Below, one piece after another: positions 33,704 to 41,970 of a DNA stretch of 64,000 nucleotides. Source of the stretch: DASSJF01 sp035934535 (GTDB lineage Bacteria; Sysuimicrobiota; Sysuimicrobiia; Sysuimicrobiales; Segetimicrobiaceae); contig DASYXS010000167.1 in the NCBI GenBank assembly GCA_035934535.1, positions 1 through 64,000 of the forward strand, written 5' to 3'. How positions within the stretch are numbered: the stretch's first letter is position 1; the number at the start of each line of letters is the position of its first letter. Both the position numbers and the translations under genes were made by a program. Under the pieces are notes generated by a model. The model did no database searches and was not told the origin of the DNA. It worked only from the letters and a program-made list of their open reading frames with translations.

Positions 33704-35329
33704 TCACGGCGCGGACCGGCGGCCGACGGACGGCAGCCAGTTGAGGATAGCGGCGACGGCCTGGTTGTCGACCGCGTCCTCGATGTCGAGGTGCGAGTAC
33801 TGCGGGAAGATCGCGACGCGGACGCGGCTGCGCGGCGTGGCCGTGTGGTCCAGGTAGAAGTTCGCCAGCTTCGGCGACCGGACGAGGCCGCGTCCCGCGC
33901 CGAGGAGCAGGATCGGCAGGTCCACGTACTGCATCTGCGTCAGGCTCACGTACTGCCGGGCGAATTCCCCGCTCGTGTCGAGGTTCAGCGACAGTCCGAG
34001 ATCGAGCACGAGCCGCCACGGCATGTACCACACCGTAAAATCCCCGTCCGGCCGGATGATCGCCGCCTCGAGCGCGCGCAGATCGACGAGGCCGCGCGGC
34101 ACGCTGCGGTCGTACGGAATCCATCGGATCAGCGTTTGCCCGGGGACGGGACGGCCGGTCGACAGCTTGAGCAGGCCGTCCGGCGAAATGTTGGCGGGAT
34201 CGGGCATCCGGTCGAAGATGCCGAGGGGGCTGCCGATCGACGCCCGGATGAACATGTCGGGCTCCATCTGGTCGGAGAGGACGGCGCCGAGCAGCGCTTC
34301 GTTCGTAATCGGAAGCCCGTTGCGGGGGTAGCCCGGCAGCCGGCTCGGCTCGTCCGGCCTGAGGTACGCGTAGAGGGCAACCGTGTCGAAGAGGATGCTG
34401 TCCTGCGTTCGCGCGATGCTCGACGTTTCGGTGAAGGGACTCACGCGCTTGCCGGGGTCCGCGGCCAGGAGGGCGTTGATCCCCGGGACCTTGCCGATGA
34501 GCGGGATCGAGAGGCCCTCGAGGTACTGCGAGGGCTGGAGCGAGACCGGCAGGTGGAGCGGGATCCCGTCGATCAGGACCAGGCCGTCGACGTCGCGCGC
34601 ACCCGCCTCGGGCGATCGCGCGATCTTGCCGGCGACATTCTCCACCGGCTGCGGGCCGGGCGTTCGCCCGAAGTCGTACCCCACGTACAGCGCCGCGTAC
34701 ATTGCCCCGAGCGAGTGTCCGCCGAGCAGCACCCGCGCGTCGGGAAAGCGCCGTCGTACCTCCTTGACCACGACGCGGACGTCGCGGAGGTTCAAGTCGA
34801 GACCCCAGTACGCAGCGGAGGGCACGGTCTTCGGATCGAGCGCCGTGAATTTCTGCCCGTCGATCGCGAGGCCGCCGTAATAATAGCCGAGGGCGAAATC
34901 CGGGTTGCGGTTGGCGAGCGCGGCCGTCACCCCGCGGCGGTCCTGCAGGATGCCGGCCCGCGGCTCCGCGACCCACACTTCCATCGCGGGGTCGCGGCTG
35001 ATGAGGGCCCGGGCCAGCAGGTCGAGCGTGTTGGGCCCGGAGTTGAGGCCCGGGATGAGCACGAGCACGGTGTCCGGGCGGGCGGCGAGGTCGGCGGACA
35101 GGTCGGCCGCGTAGCGGTAGGCGTCGACGCGGTTGAGCGCCGCCGGCGTGTGCGGCTCCTCCGCGCCCTGAAAGGACAGACGCTCTCGCTGGACGCCCTC
35201 GGGGGTGACCGGCGCCGCGTGCGCGCGCCCGACCGGCCCGGCCGCGGGGGAAACCGTCAGAACGACGAGCAGGGCGGTGCGGGCCGCCGTAAGTCGCGCG
35301 AGAACGCCTGCTCGGCGTGCGTGGCTCAT
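33704..35329 (-). CDS. Secreted alpha/beta-hydrolase fold protein
   Basis: A roughly 541-residue protein. The N-terminus (MSHARRAGVLARL, then a hydrophobic run ending GRAHA) looks like a signal peptide. The body has an alpha/beta-hydrolase pattern with oxyanion segment VLVLIPGLNSGPN and nucleophile elbow VLLGGHSLGAMYAA; a late histidine in FPQYSHLDIED could complete the triad. The central part (VENVAGKIARSPEAGARDVD onward) is a long lid unlike common lipases. The ATG at 35329 is preferred over the upstream ATG, which would place a long hydrophilic segment before the signal. The substrate is unknown. Confidence 0.75.
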   Translation of the reverse strand: MSHARRAGVLARLTAARTALLVVLTVSPAAGPVGRAHAAPVTPEGVQRERLSFQGAEEPHTPAALNRVDAYRYAADLSADLAARPDTVLVLIPGLNSGPNTLDLLARALISRDPAMEVWVAEPRAGILQDRRGVTAALANRNPDFALGYYYGGLAIDGQKFTALDPKTVPSAAYWGLDLNLRDVRVVVKEVRRRFPDARVLLGGHSLGAMYAALYVGYDFGRTPGPQPVENVAGKIARSPEAGARDVDGLVLIDGIPLHLPVSLQPSQYLEGLSIPLIGKVPGINALLAADPGKRVSPFTETSSIARTQDSILFDTVALYAYLRPDEPSRLPGYPRNGLPITNEALLGAVLSDQMEPDMFIRASIGSPLGIFDRMPDPANISPDGLLKLSTGRPVPGQTLIRWIPYDRSVPRGLVDLRALEAAIIRPDGDFTVWYMPWRLVLDLGLSLNLDTSGEFARQYVSLTQMQYVDLPILLLGAGRGLVRSPKLANFYLDHTATPRSRVRVAIFPQYSHLDIEDAVDNQAVAAILNWLPSVGRRSAP

Positions 35330-35339
35330 CCCGGTCACT

Positions 35340-35349
35340 CTAACGTTAG
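35340..35349. promoter_or_regulatory. Perfect 10-bp palindrome between divergent genes
   Basis: CTAACGTTAG is a perfect palindrome in the 71-base gap between the divergent hydrolase and geranylgeranyl-reductase-like genes. It may be an operator, but a 10-bp palindrome can also arise by chance. Confidence 0.25.
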
Positions 35350-35400
35350 GAGCAGGGGAGGAAATGCCCTGCTCGGCCATCGAACCTTGGATGCCCCGTG

Positions 35401-36636
35401 ATGCGCTATGACGTGGTTGTCGTGGGCGCCGGGCCCGGCGGCGCGGAAGCGGCCCGGGCCGCGGCGGGACAGGGCCTGCGTGCGCTCCTGCTCGAGGAGC
35501 ACCGCACCGTCGGCCTCCCCACGCACTGCACCGGCAAGCTCTCCCTGCACGCCTTCCGGGAATTCGACCTGCCGCCCGCGCTCGCCGTCAATGCGCTGAG
35601 CGCCGCGGTCTTTCACTCGCCCGGCGGGGTCGCCGTACACGTCCGGCGGCCTTCCGCCGATTCCTACGTCGTCGACCGCGTCAGGTTCGATCGGTGGCTC
35701 GTCGAGCGCGCGGCCTGCGCCGGCGCGGAGGTCATGACCGGCGTGCGCGTCACGCACGCGGCCCGCTGGGGCGGCGCGCTGCGTGTCCGGGGCGATTACG
35801 CCGGACGGGCCGGGACGTTCGAGGCCGAGGCCAGGACCGTGATCGACGCCGAGGGGGCGTGTCCGCGGCTCCCGGCTTCGCTCGGCCTGCGCCTCGCCCG
35901 CACCTACGCCAACGGCCTTCAGTATGAGATGCGCGGCATCGGCGGGCTCACGGCGGACACCCCGGAGATGTTTTTCGGCCGCGATACGGCACCGGGATTC
36001 TTCGCGTGGCTGCTGCCGCTCGACCGCGAGACCGCGCGCATCGGCCTGGCCGTCGATCCGCGCGAGACGCCGCACGCGCCCGTGCGCTACCTCGAGCGCC
36101 TGCTGGCCGCGCACCCGGCGCTGCGCCGCCGGGCGGCCGGCGCCGCCATCGTGCGCAAGGTCGGCGGACGCATTCCGATGCTCACGGCCGGCGCGCCCAC
36201 CGCGCGGCACGGCGTGCTCGTCGTCGGCGATGCCGCCGGTCACGTGAAGGCGACGTCCGGCGGCGGCATCTACTTCGCCATGACCGCGGGACGTCTCGCC
36301 GGGACCGCCGCGGCGCGGTACGCTGCCGGCGACCGTCGGGCGGCACAGGCGTACGAGGGCGGCTGGCGCCGCGCCTTCGGCCGCGAGGTCGCGTTCACTG
36401 CGCTCGGACGCCGCGTGATCAACCGGCTCGCGGACCGCGAACTCGACCTGGTGATGCGGTTCATCCATGCGAGTCCGGCCGTCCGCGCCAGCGTCGAGGC
36501 CGCGGGCGACACGCAGTATCAGTCCCGGATCTTTCTGCCGCTGCTGCGCACCCTCGCCGCCGCGGCGCTGCGGCGGCCGGCGCTGCTGCCCGTCGTCGGA
36601 CAGGCGCTCGTACAGGGGATGTTCGCGCAGATGTGA
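35401..36636 (+). CDS. Geranylgeranyl reductase family FAD-dependent oxidoreductase
   Basis: A 411-residue flavoprotein of the geranylgeranyl-reductase/digeranylgeranylglycerophospholipid-reductase family. The FAD dinucleotide-binding motif VVVVGAGPGGAEAARAAA is at the N-terminus, the family motif THCTGKLS follows, and the second FAD site GVLVVGDAAGHVKATSGGGIYFAM is near residue 280. Relatives saturate isoprenoid chains of chlorophyll, quinones or archaeal lipids; here a quinone or isoprenoid lipid is the likely substrate. ATG at 35401 is used; an in-frame GTG directly upstream is the alternative. It lies 48 bases before the EndoQ gene. Confidence 0.88.
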   Translation: MRYDVVVVGAGPGGAEAARAAAGQGLRALLLEEHRTVGLPTHCTGKLSLHAFREFDLPPALAVNALSAAVFHSPGGVAVHVRRPSADSYVVDRVRFDRWLVERAACAGAEVMTGVRVTHAARWGGALRVRGDYAGRAGTFEAEARTVIDAEGACPRLPASLGLRLARTYANGLQYEMRGIGGLTADTPEMFFGRDTAPGFFAWLLPLDRETARIGLAVDPRETPHAPVRYLERLLAAHPALRRRAAGAAIVRKVGGRIPMLTAGAPTARHGVLVVGDAAGHVKATSGGGIYFAMTAGRLAGTAAARYAAGDRRAAQAYEGGWRRAFGREVAFTALGRRVINRLADRELDLVMRFIHASPAVRASVEAAGDTQYQSRIFLPLLRTLAAAALRRPALLPVVGQALVQGMFAQM

Positions 36637-36684
36637 GTCCGTTCGACGGAGGAGAAGGTTTCCGGCGCGTGAAAACCATCTGCC

Positions 36685-37941
36685 ATGCCGGTGATCGCCG
36701 ACCTGCACCTCCACTCGAAATTCAGCCGCGCCACCAGCCGGGACATGGACGTCGAAAACCTCGCCAGGTGGTGCGGCTTCAAGGGCATCACGGTGGTCGG
36801 CACGGGCGACTTCACCCATCCAGTCTGGCTGCGGGAGCTCAAGGCCAAGCTGAAGCCGAACGGCCGCGGGCTCTTCACCTACGGCGGGCAGCATTTCATG
36901 CTCACCGTCGAGGTCAGCAACATCTACCCGCAGGGCGGGCGCCTCCGCAAGATCCACATCGTCGTCCTCGCGCCGAGCTTCGAGGTCGTCGACCGCATCA
37001 ACGCCGTGCTCGCGCGGTTCGGCAGCCTGATGGCGGACGGCCGGCCGACCTTGTCGCTGCCGAGCCACAAATTGGTCGAGTACGTGATGGAGATCTCCCC
37101 GGACTGCATGATCATCCCGGCGCACGTCTGGACGCCGTGGTTTTCCCTCTACGGCAGCAACTCGGGATTCGACGCGCTGTCGGAATGTTTCGGCGACCAG
37201 GCGCGCCACATCCGGGCCGTCGAGACCGGATTGAGCAGTGACCCGCCGATGAACTGGCGGCTCAGCCAGCTCGACGGGGTCATGCTCGTCAGCAACTCGG
37301 ACGCGCACTCGCCGGCCAAGCTGGGCCGCGAGGCGAACGTCCTCGACTGCGCGCTCGATTACGCGGACATGTTGCGGGTCCTGCGCGGCGAAGACCGCGC
37401 GCGGTTCCTCTACACGATCGAGTTCTTTCCGGAGGAAGGCAAGTACCACTTCGACGGCCATCGCGCCTGCGGGCAGCGCCTGTCGCCGTCCGAGACGCGC
37501 GCGGCGGGCGGCCGGTGTCCCGGCTGCGGCCGGCCGGTCACGGTCGGCGTCATGTCGCGCGTCGACGCGCTCGCGGACCGGCCGGAGGGGGGCGGCGCGG
37601 AGGGCCGCGTGCCGTTCCGCAACCTGATCCCGCTCGAGGAGATCATCGCGGCGGCGTTCGGCTCGCAGCCCGGCACCGGCGCCGTGCGGGAGGAGTACTT
37701 CAAGATCGTGCAGGCGCTCGGCGGCGAGTTCCACGTGCTGCTCCACGTCCCGCTCGAGGAGCTGGCCCGGCAGACGCGGCCGCGGGTGGTCGAGGGCGTG
37801 CGGCGTGTGCGCGACGGGCAGGTGTCGATCCGGCCCGGCTACGACGGCGTCTTCGGCGAGATCCACATGTTCGGAGGAGTGTCGGACGAAGAGCGCCGCG
37901 CCGCGGCGGCGGCGCAGCCGGCCCAGACCAGCCTCTTCTGA
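36685..37941 (+). CDS. Endonuclease Q family protein (PHP domain plus zinc finger)
   Basis: A 418-residue protein matching EndoQ. The PHP domain starts IADLHLHSKFSRATSRDMDVENLARWC with the first metal-binding histidines. It continues with GTGDFTHPVWLREL, IPAHVWTPWFSLYGSNSGF and SNSDAHSPAKLGREAN. A four-cysteine zinc site (CG about residue 261, then CPGCG about 277) follows. Archaeal EndoQ nicks DNA 5' to deaminated bases (uracil, hypoxanthine, xanthine) and abasic sites. The family is common in Thermococcales and methanogens and patchy in bacteria. All segments expected for activity appear present. Confidence 0.88.
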   Translation: MPVIADLHLHSKFSRATSRDMDVENLARWCGFKGITVVGTGDFTHPVWLRELKAKLKPNGRGLFTYGGQHFMLTVEVSNIYPQGGRLRKIHIVVLAPSFEVVDRINAVLARFGSLMADGRPTLSLPSHKLVEYVMEISPDCMIIPAHVWTPWFSLYGSNSGFDALSECFGDQARHIRAVETGLSSDPPMNWRLSQLDGVMLVSNSDAHSPAKLGREANVLDCALDYADMLRVLRGEDRARFLYTIEFFPEEGKYHFDGHRACGQRLSPSETRAAGGRCPGCGRPVTVGVMSRVDALADRPEGGGAEGRVPFRNLIPLEEIIAAAFGSQPGTGAVREEYFKIVQALGGEFHVLLHVPLEELARQTRPRVVEGVRRVRDGQVSIRPGYDGVFGEIHMFGGVSDEERRAAAAAQPAQTSLF

Positions 37942-37948
37942 ATCCGCG

Positions 37949-39190
37949 GTGCCCGGGCCGGCCGCCTCGCGGTCCGCCAAGCGCCCGGCCGTGGTGCTTC
38001 TTCCGGGGCGCGACGCGCGGCTGCGTGCCGGCCACCTCTGGGTCTACCGCGCCGAGATCGCGCGCCTCGTCGGCGAGGCCGCGGACGGCGACGCGGTCGC
38101 CGTCCTGGACGCCGCCGGCCGTCACCTCGGCACCGGTTTTCTCAACACCCGCTCGCTCATCACGGTCCGTTTGCTCACTGCCTCGGACCGGGATTTGGAC
38201 GAGACCTTTTTCCGCGAGCGTCTCGAGCGGGCGGCCGCGTTCCGCCGCGACGTCGTCGCCGGCACCACGGCATACCGCCTCGTCTTCGGCGAGAGCGACC
38301 TGCTGCCCGGCTTGATCGTCGACCGCTACGCCGGCACACTCGTCGCGCAGACCCTGACCGCCGGGATGGACCGCCGCCGGGAGATGCTCGCCCGGCTGCT
38401 CCTGGACCTGACCGGCGCTGGCGGCGTCTACGCCCGCAATGATCCCGCGGTCCGCCGGCTCGAAGGCCTGCCCCGCGAAACGGGATGGCTGATCCCCCCG
38501 CGGGGGAGCGGCGGAGGGACCGCGCAGTCGCCGCCCGGCGACGGCCGCCTCGAGGTGGCCATCGAGGAATCGGGCGCGTCGTTCGTGGTGGACGTGGCCG
38601 GCGGCCAGAAAACGGGCTTCTTCCTCGACCAGCGCGAGAACCGCGTGCACGCCGCGAGCCTGGTCCGCGGCGAGGTGCTCGATGTCTTCGCCTATACCGG
38701 CGCTTGGGCAGTGCACGCGGCCCGCCGGGGCGCCGAGGTCACCGCGGTCGAGATCTCGGAACCGGCGGCCGCCGCGATCGCGCGGCACGCCGCGCTGAAC
38801 GGCGTCGGCGACCGGTGCCGGGTTGTCACGGCGAACGCCTTCGACGAGTTGCGGCGCCTGGACCGCGCCCGGGCCCGGTTCGACGCCGTGATCCTCGATC
38901 CGCCGGCATTTGTGAAGACGCGCGCCGCGCTCGAAAGTGGTCTTGCCGGGTACAAGGAGATCAACCTTCGGGCCCTCAAGGTGATCCGCCCCGGAGGATG
39001 GCTGGTAACGTGCTCATGTTCGTATCACGTCGGCGAGGCCGTGCTGGAGGCCGTGGTGCTTGACGCCGCGCGGGACGCCGGCCGCTGGGTGCGCCTCGCC
39101 GAGCGGCGCTCCCAGGCGCGGGACCATCCGGTGTCGCTCGGGGTGCCGGAGACGCGCTACCTGAAATGCTTGATCTTAGAGGTGGAGTAG
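37949..39190 (+). CDS. Class I SAM-dependent rRNA (cytosine-C5) methyltransferase, RlmI-like
   Basis: A 413-residue protein of the RlmI/YccW group. An N-terminal PUA-like domain (VVLLPGRDARLRAGHLWVYRAEI) is followed by a linker domain (YRLVFGESDLLPGLIVDRYAG). A Rossmann methyltransferase domain then has QKTGFFLDQRENR, motif I VLDVFAYTGAWAVHAAR, motif IV VILDPPAFVK and the cysteine motif VTCSCSYHV. In E. coli the homologue makes m5C in 23S rRNA; the exact target base here is not known. A GTG start at 37949 lies 7 bases after the EndoQ stop, so the two are likely co-transcribed. Confidence 0.87.
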   Translation: MPGPAASRSAKRPAVVLLPGRDARLRAGHLWVYRAEIARLVGEAADGDAVAVLDAAGRHLGTGFLNTRSLITVRLLTASDRDLDETFFRERLERAAAFRRDVVAGTTAYRLVFGESDLLPGLIVDRYAGTLVAQTLTAGMDRRREMLARLLLDLTGAGGVYARNDPAVRRLEGLPRETGWLIPPRGSGGGTAQSPPGDGRLEVAIEESGASFVVDVAGGQKTGFFLDQRENRVHAASLVRGEVLDVFAYTGAWAVHAARRGAEVTAVEISEPAAAAIARHAALNGVGDRCRVVTANAFDELRRLDRARARFDAVILDPPAFVKTRAALESGLAGYKEINLRALKVIRPGGWLVTCSCSYHVGEAVLEAVVLDAARDAGRWVRLAERRSQARDHPVSLGVPETRYLKCLILEVE

Positions 39191-39198
39191 AGAAATCG

Positions 39199-39227
39199 TT
39201 GCAGGGCCGGGCGGGAAAACCTATAAT
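39199..39227 (+). promoter_or_regulatory. Promoter of the R3H ATPase transcription unit
   Basis: TTGCAG (39199-39204) and TATAAT (39222-39227) are 17 bases apart, with an AAAA run in the spacer. The predicted start near 39234 gives a leader of about 130 bases, which contains a complete intrinsic terminator. Confidence 0.7.
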
Positions 39228-39266
39228 AATGGTAGCGATGTTTCGCCGATATCGGTGGACTCGACG

Positions 39267-39303
39267 GGAGGAGAACCCGCGCGGTTCTCCTCCTTGTCTT
39301 TTT
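39267..39303 (+). terminator. Intrinsic terminator inside the R3H ATPase leader
   Basis: Arms GGAGGAGAACC (39267-39277) and GGTTCTCCTCC (39283-39293) pair perfectly over 11 bp around CGCGC, followed by TTGTCTTTTT (39294-39303). It lies between the promoter at 39199-39227 and the ATG at 39363, so it would stop a transcript of about 70 nt unless read through. That makes it an attenuator or the end of a small RNA. No known riboswitch or T-box signature is visible in the short upstream RNA. Confidence 0.75.
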
Positions 39304-39362
39304 GCGGCTCCGTCGGCCGCGAAGCCGGCCGGCACATCGAGAACGAACCGGTGAGGTGACAG

Positions 39363-40904
39363 ATGGTGGTCGCGAGCCACCAGATCCGTATTACCGACAA
39401 CCTGGATCTCTTGCTCGAAATCCTGCCGCCGGAGACCCGCCGGCAGATCGAAATGCAGGCCGACCTCGACACGTTGCTGGAGATCGTGCTCGACCTCGGC
39501 CGGGAACCCGAGGCGCGATTCCCGGAGCGGGTGGTTCGGATCTCGAACGGATTCGTTTCGCGTGAGGACCTGCACCACGTCGCGAGCGGCGTGGGCGCGT
39601 TCGGCAAGGACAACCGCGCCGGCATCGAGCGCACGCTCCACCGGATCTCGGCGATCCGCAACCGGGCCGGGGACGTCATCGGACTGACCCTGCGGGTCGG
39701 CCGCGCGGTGTTCGGGACGGTAGACATCGTGCGCGACGTGATCGAGGCGGGGCAGAGCGTGTTGCTGGTCGGACGTCCCGGCGTCGGCAAGACGACGCTC
39801 CTACGCGAGGCCGCGCGCGTGCTGTCGGACGAGGCGGACAAGCGCGTCGTGGTCGTCGACACCAGCAACGAGATCGCCGGCGACGGCGACATTCCGCACC
39901 CCGGCATCGGCCGGGCGCGCCGCATGCAGGTGCCGTATCCCGAACTGCAGCACGCGGTCATGATCGAGGCCGTCGAGAACCACATGCCCGAGGTGATCGT
40001 GATCGACGAGATCGGCACCGAGGCGGAGGCGCAGGCCGCCCGCACGATCGCCGAACGCGGCGTGCAGCTGATCGCGACCGCGCACGGAAACACGCTCGAC
40101 AACCTGCTGCAGAACCCGACCCTGTCCGATCTGGTCGGCGGCATTCAGGCCGTGACGCTCGGCGACGAGGAAGCCCGCCGCCGCGGCACCCAGAAGACCG
40201 TGCTCGAGCGCAAGGCGCCGCCGACGTTCGACGTCGTGATCGAGATCCAGGACAAGGACCGGCTGGCGGTGCACCACGACGTCGCCCACGTGGTCGACCG
40301 GTTTCTGCGCGGCACCCTGCCGCGGCCGGAGATCCGCACGCGGACCCCGGAGGGCGAAGTGCGCATCACGAGCGGCGAGGTCGCCGCGCAGGCGGCGGCC
40401 GCCTCCACGAACGGCCACGGGCACACCGCCCCGGCGGCGCCGCCGCAGAAGGTCGTGCGCATCTACCCGTACGCGGTGAGCCGCAACCGGCTCGAGCGGG
40501 CGATCCGGGAGCTGCGGGTGCCGGCGATGATCGCCGACGCGCTGCACGACGCCGACGTGCTGCTCACGCTCAAGTCGCAGGAGCGCCGGCAGCCGAAGCG
40601 TCTGCGCGAGGCGGGCCACCGCGGCCTGCCGACGCACATCATCAAGAGCAACACGCTGTCGCAGATCGAGACCGTGCTGCGCGAAATCTTCGGCGTGCAG
40701 GACCGCATGAGCCCCGAAGAGCAGGCGATGCGGGAGGCGGAAGAGGCGATCTCCGAAGTCATGGCCGCGGCGCAGCCGGTGGAGCTCGGCCCCCAGAACT
40801 CCTACCTCCGGCGGCTGCAGCACCAGCTGATCCAGCGCTACGGCCTCGCATCCGAAAGCAAGGGCACGGATCCGTTCCGCCGCGTGGTGATCTATCCCCA
40901 GTAG
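39363..40904 (+). CDS. R3H domain AAA ATPase (SpoIIIAA/Ycf45-like)
   Basis: A 513-residue protein. Residues about 110-290 are a SpoIIIAA-like AAA ATPase with Walker A LVGRPGVGKTTLLREAAR, Walker B EVIVIDEIGTEAEA and the sensor region LIATAHGNTLDNLLQNPT. The C-terminus (residues about 450-510) is an R3H nucleic-acid-binding domain (SYLRRLQHQLIQRYGL...FRRVVIY). Homologues occur in cyanobacteria, plastids (Ycf45), Chloroflexi and Firmicutes, with unknown function, probably acting on single-stranded nucleic acid. Between the domains is a variable linker and a YPYAVSRNRLERAIREL segment. It is followed by tmk. Confidence 0.9.
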   Translation: MVVASHQIRITDNLDLLLEILPPETRRQIEMQADLDTLLEIVLDLGREPEARFPERVVRISNGFVSREDLHHVASGVGAFGKDNRAGIERTLHRISAIRNRAGDVIGLTLRVGRAVFGTVDIVRDVIEAGQSVLLVGRPGVGKTTLLREAARVLSDEADKRVVVVDTSNEIAGDGDIPHPGIGRARRMQVPYPELQHAVMIEAVENHMPEVIVIDEIGTEAEAQAARTIAERGVQLIATAHGNTLDNLLQNPTLSDLVGGIQAVTLGDEEARRRGTQKTVLERKAPPTFDVVIEIQDKDRLAVHHDVAHVVDRFLRGTLPRPEIRTRTPEGEVRITSGEVAAQAAAASTNGHGHTAPAAPPQKVVRIYPYAVSRNRLERAIRELRVPAMIADALHDADVLLTLKSQERRQPKRLREAGHRGLPTHIIKSNTLSQIETVLREIFGVQDRMSPEEQAMREAEEAISEVMAAAQPVELGPQNSYLRRLQHQLIQRYGLASESKGTDPFRRVVIYPQ

Positions 40905-40941
40905 TCCCGCCCATCGGACGGCCGGCGCCCCCGGTCGGTTC

Positions 40942-41631
40942 GTGACGCTCGAGGGGCCGGACGGTGCGGGGAAGACGACGCAGGCGGCGCTGCTCGTCGA
41001 GCGTCTGCGCGCCGCGGGGCACGAGGCGGTCGCGCTGCGCGAGCCGGGGGGGACGGCGATCGGCGAGCAGATCCGGTCGCTCTTGGTCGATCCCCGCCAC
41101 GCCGAGCTCGCCCCGCGGACCGAGATGCTGCTCTTCGCCGCCTCCCGCGCGCAGCGCGTCGCCGAGGTCATCGGCCCGGCGCTGGGCCGCGGACGGGTCG
41201 TCGTCTGTGAGCGGTATCTCGACGCCTCGCTGGCCTATCAAGGCGTGGCGCGCGGCCTTGGCATCGACCTGGTGCGGGCCGTCAACGACGCCGCGACCGG
41301 CGGGCTCCGGCCGGACCTCACCCTCCTGCTCGATCTCGATCCGGAGACCGGTCTCGCGCGCGCCCGCTCGGCGTCCCGCGTGCGCGGGCCCGATGCGCCG
41401 GCGTCGGCGGGCGCGGGGCCCGAGGGCTGGGAGGGCGGCGACCGGATGGAGCGGGAGACGCTGGCGTTCCATGCCCGCGTCCGGGAGGGGTTTCTCGCGC
41501 TTGCCAGAATTGAGCCGCAGCGCATCCGGGTGGTTGACGCGCGCCGGCCCGTCGCAGATGTGCAGCGGGAGATCACGGCGGCGGTTGATGCGCTGCTCCG
41601 GGAAGGGCGTCGCGCGGGAGGGGCTTCGTGA
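40942..41631 (+). CDS. tmk: Thymidylate kinase
   Basis: A 229-residue dTMP kinase that converts dTMP to dTDP. The P-loop EGPDGAGKTTQ is at residues 4-14, the DR-type substrate motif appears as CERYLDASLAYQG, and the LID region carries Arg residues (ARARSASRVRG). The GTG at 40942 begins VTLEGPDG, two to three residues shorter than usual. The frame upstream is open only to 40891 and has no ATG, GTG or TTG, so this is the only conventional start. Its TGA overlaps the darA start. The tmk-darA-holB order matches Bacillus tmk-yaaQ-yaaR-holB with yaaR missing. Confidence 0.94.
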   Translation: MTLEGPDGAGKTTQAALLVERLRAAGHEAVALREPGGTAIGEQIRSLLVDPRHAELAPRTEMLLFAASRAQRVAEVIGPALGRGRVVVCERYLDASLAYQGVARGLGIDLVRAVNDAATGGLRPDLTLLLDLDPETGLARARSASRVRGPDAPASAGAGPEGWEGGDRMERETLAFHARVREGFLALARIEPQRIRVVDARRPVADVQREITAAVDALLREGRRAGGAS

Positions 41632-41957
41632 AGCTGATCCTGGCGATCGTGCAGGAAAAGGACCAGCGCCGGCTCATGGAAGGCCTCGTCGCCGCCGAGT
41701 TTCAGGCCACGATGCTGGCCAGCACAGGCGGGTTCCTCCGCGAGGGCAACGCGACCATCCTGGTCGGCGTCGAGGAAAACCGCGTCGAGGACGTGATGGC
41801 CGTCATTCAGAAGTACTGCCACGTCCGCGAGCAGCTCGTCAGTCCGCTGCCTCCCGTCGTCGAGCCCGTCGATTCGTACATCTCGTATCCGGTCAAGGTG
41901 CAGGTCGGGGGGGCGATCGTGTTCGTCCTGGACGTTGAGCGGATGGTGAAGGTCTAG
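41628..41957 (+). CDS. darA: Cyclic-di-AMP receptor, PII-like (DarA/PstA, YaaQ)
   Basis: A 109-residue DUF970 protein. It has the PII-like ferredoxin fold opening KLILAIVQEKDQRRLMEGLV, the loop STGGFLREGNATILVGVEE and the late VQVGGAIVFVLDVERMVKV. In Firmicutes, DarA/PstA is a trimer that binds the second messenger c-di-AMP. Its presence suggests c-di-AMP signalling in this organism, although no diadenylate cyclase gene is in the window. The GTG start overlaps the tmk stop by four bases and holB follows 13 bases later, so expression is tied to DNA precursor and replication genes. Confidence 0.95.
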   Translation: MKLILAIVQEKDQRRLMEGLVAAEFQATMLASTGGFLREGNATILVGVEENRVEDVMAVIQKYCHVREQLVSPLPPVVEPVDSYISYPVKVQVGGAIVFVLDVERMVKV

Positions 41958-41970
41958 GGCCGCACCCGCC

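Noticed and set aside
35335..37980. An 881-codon minus-strand frame opposite the reductase and EndoQ genes
   Set aside because: Antisense to two genes with full motifs; no recognisable domain.
39228..39266. Possible ANTAR, T-box or riboswitch element in the R3H ATPase leader
   Set aside because: The small stems there have four-base or shorter loops and no T-box or known aptamer signature; only the promoter and terminator are supported.
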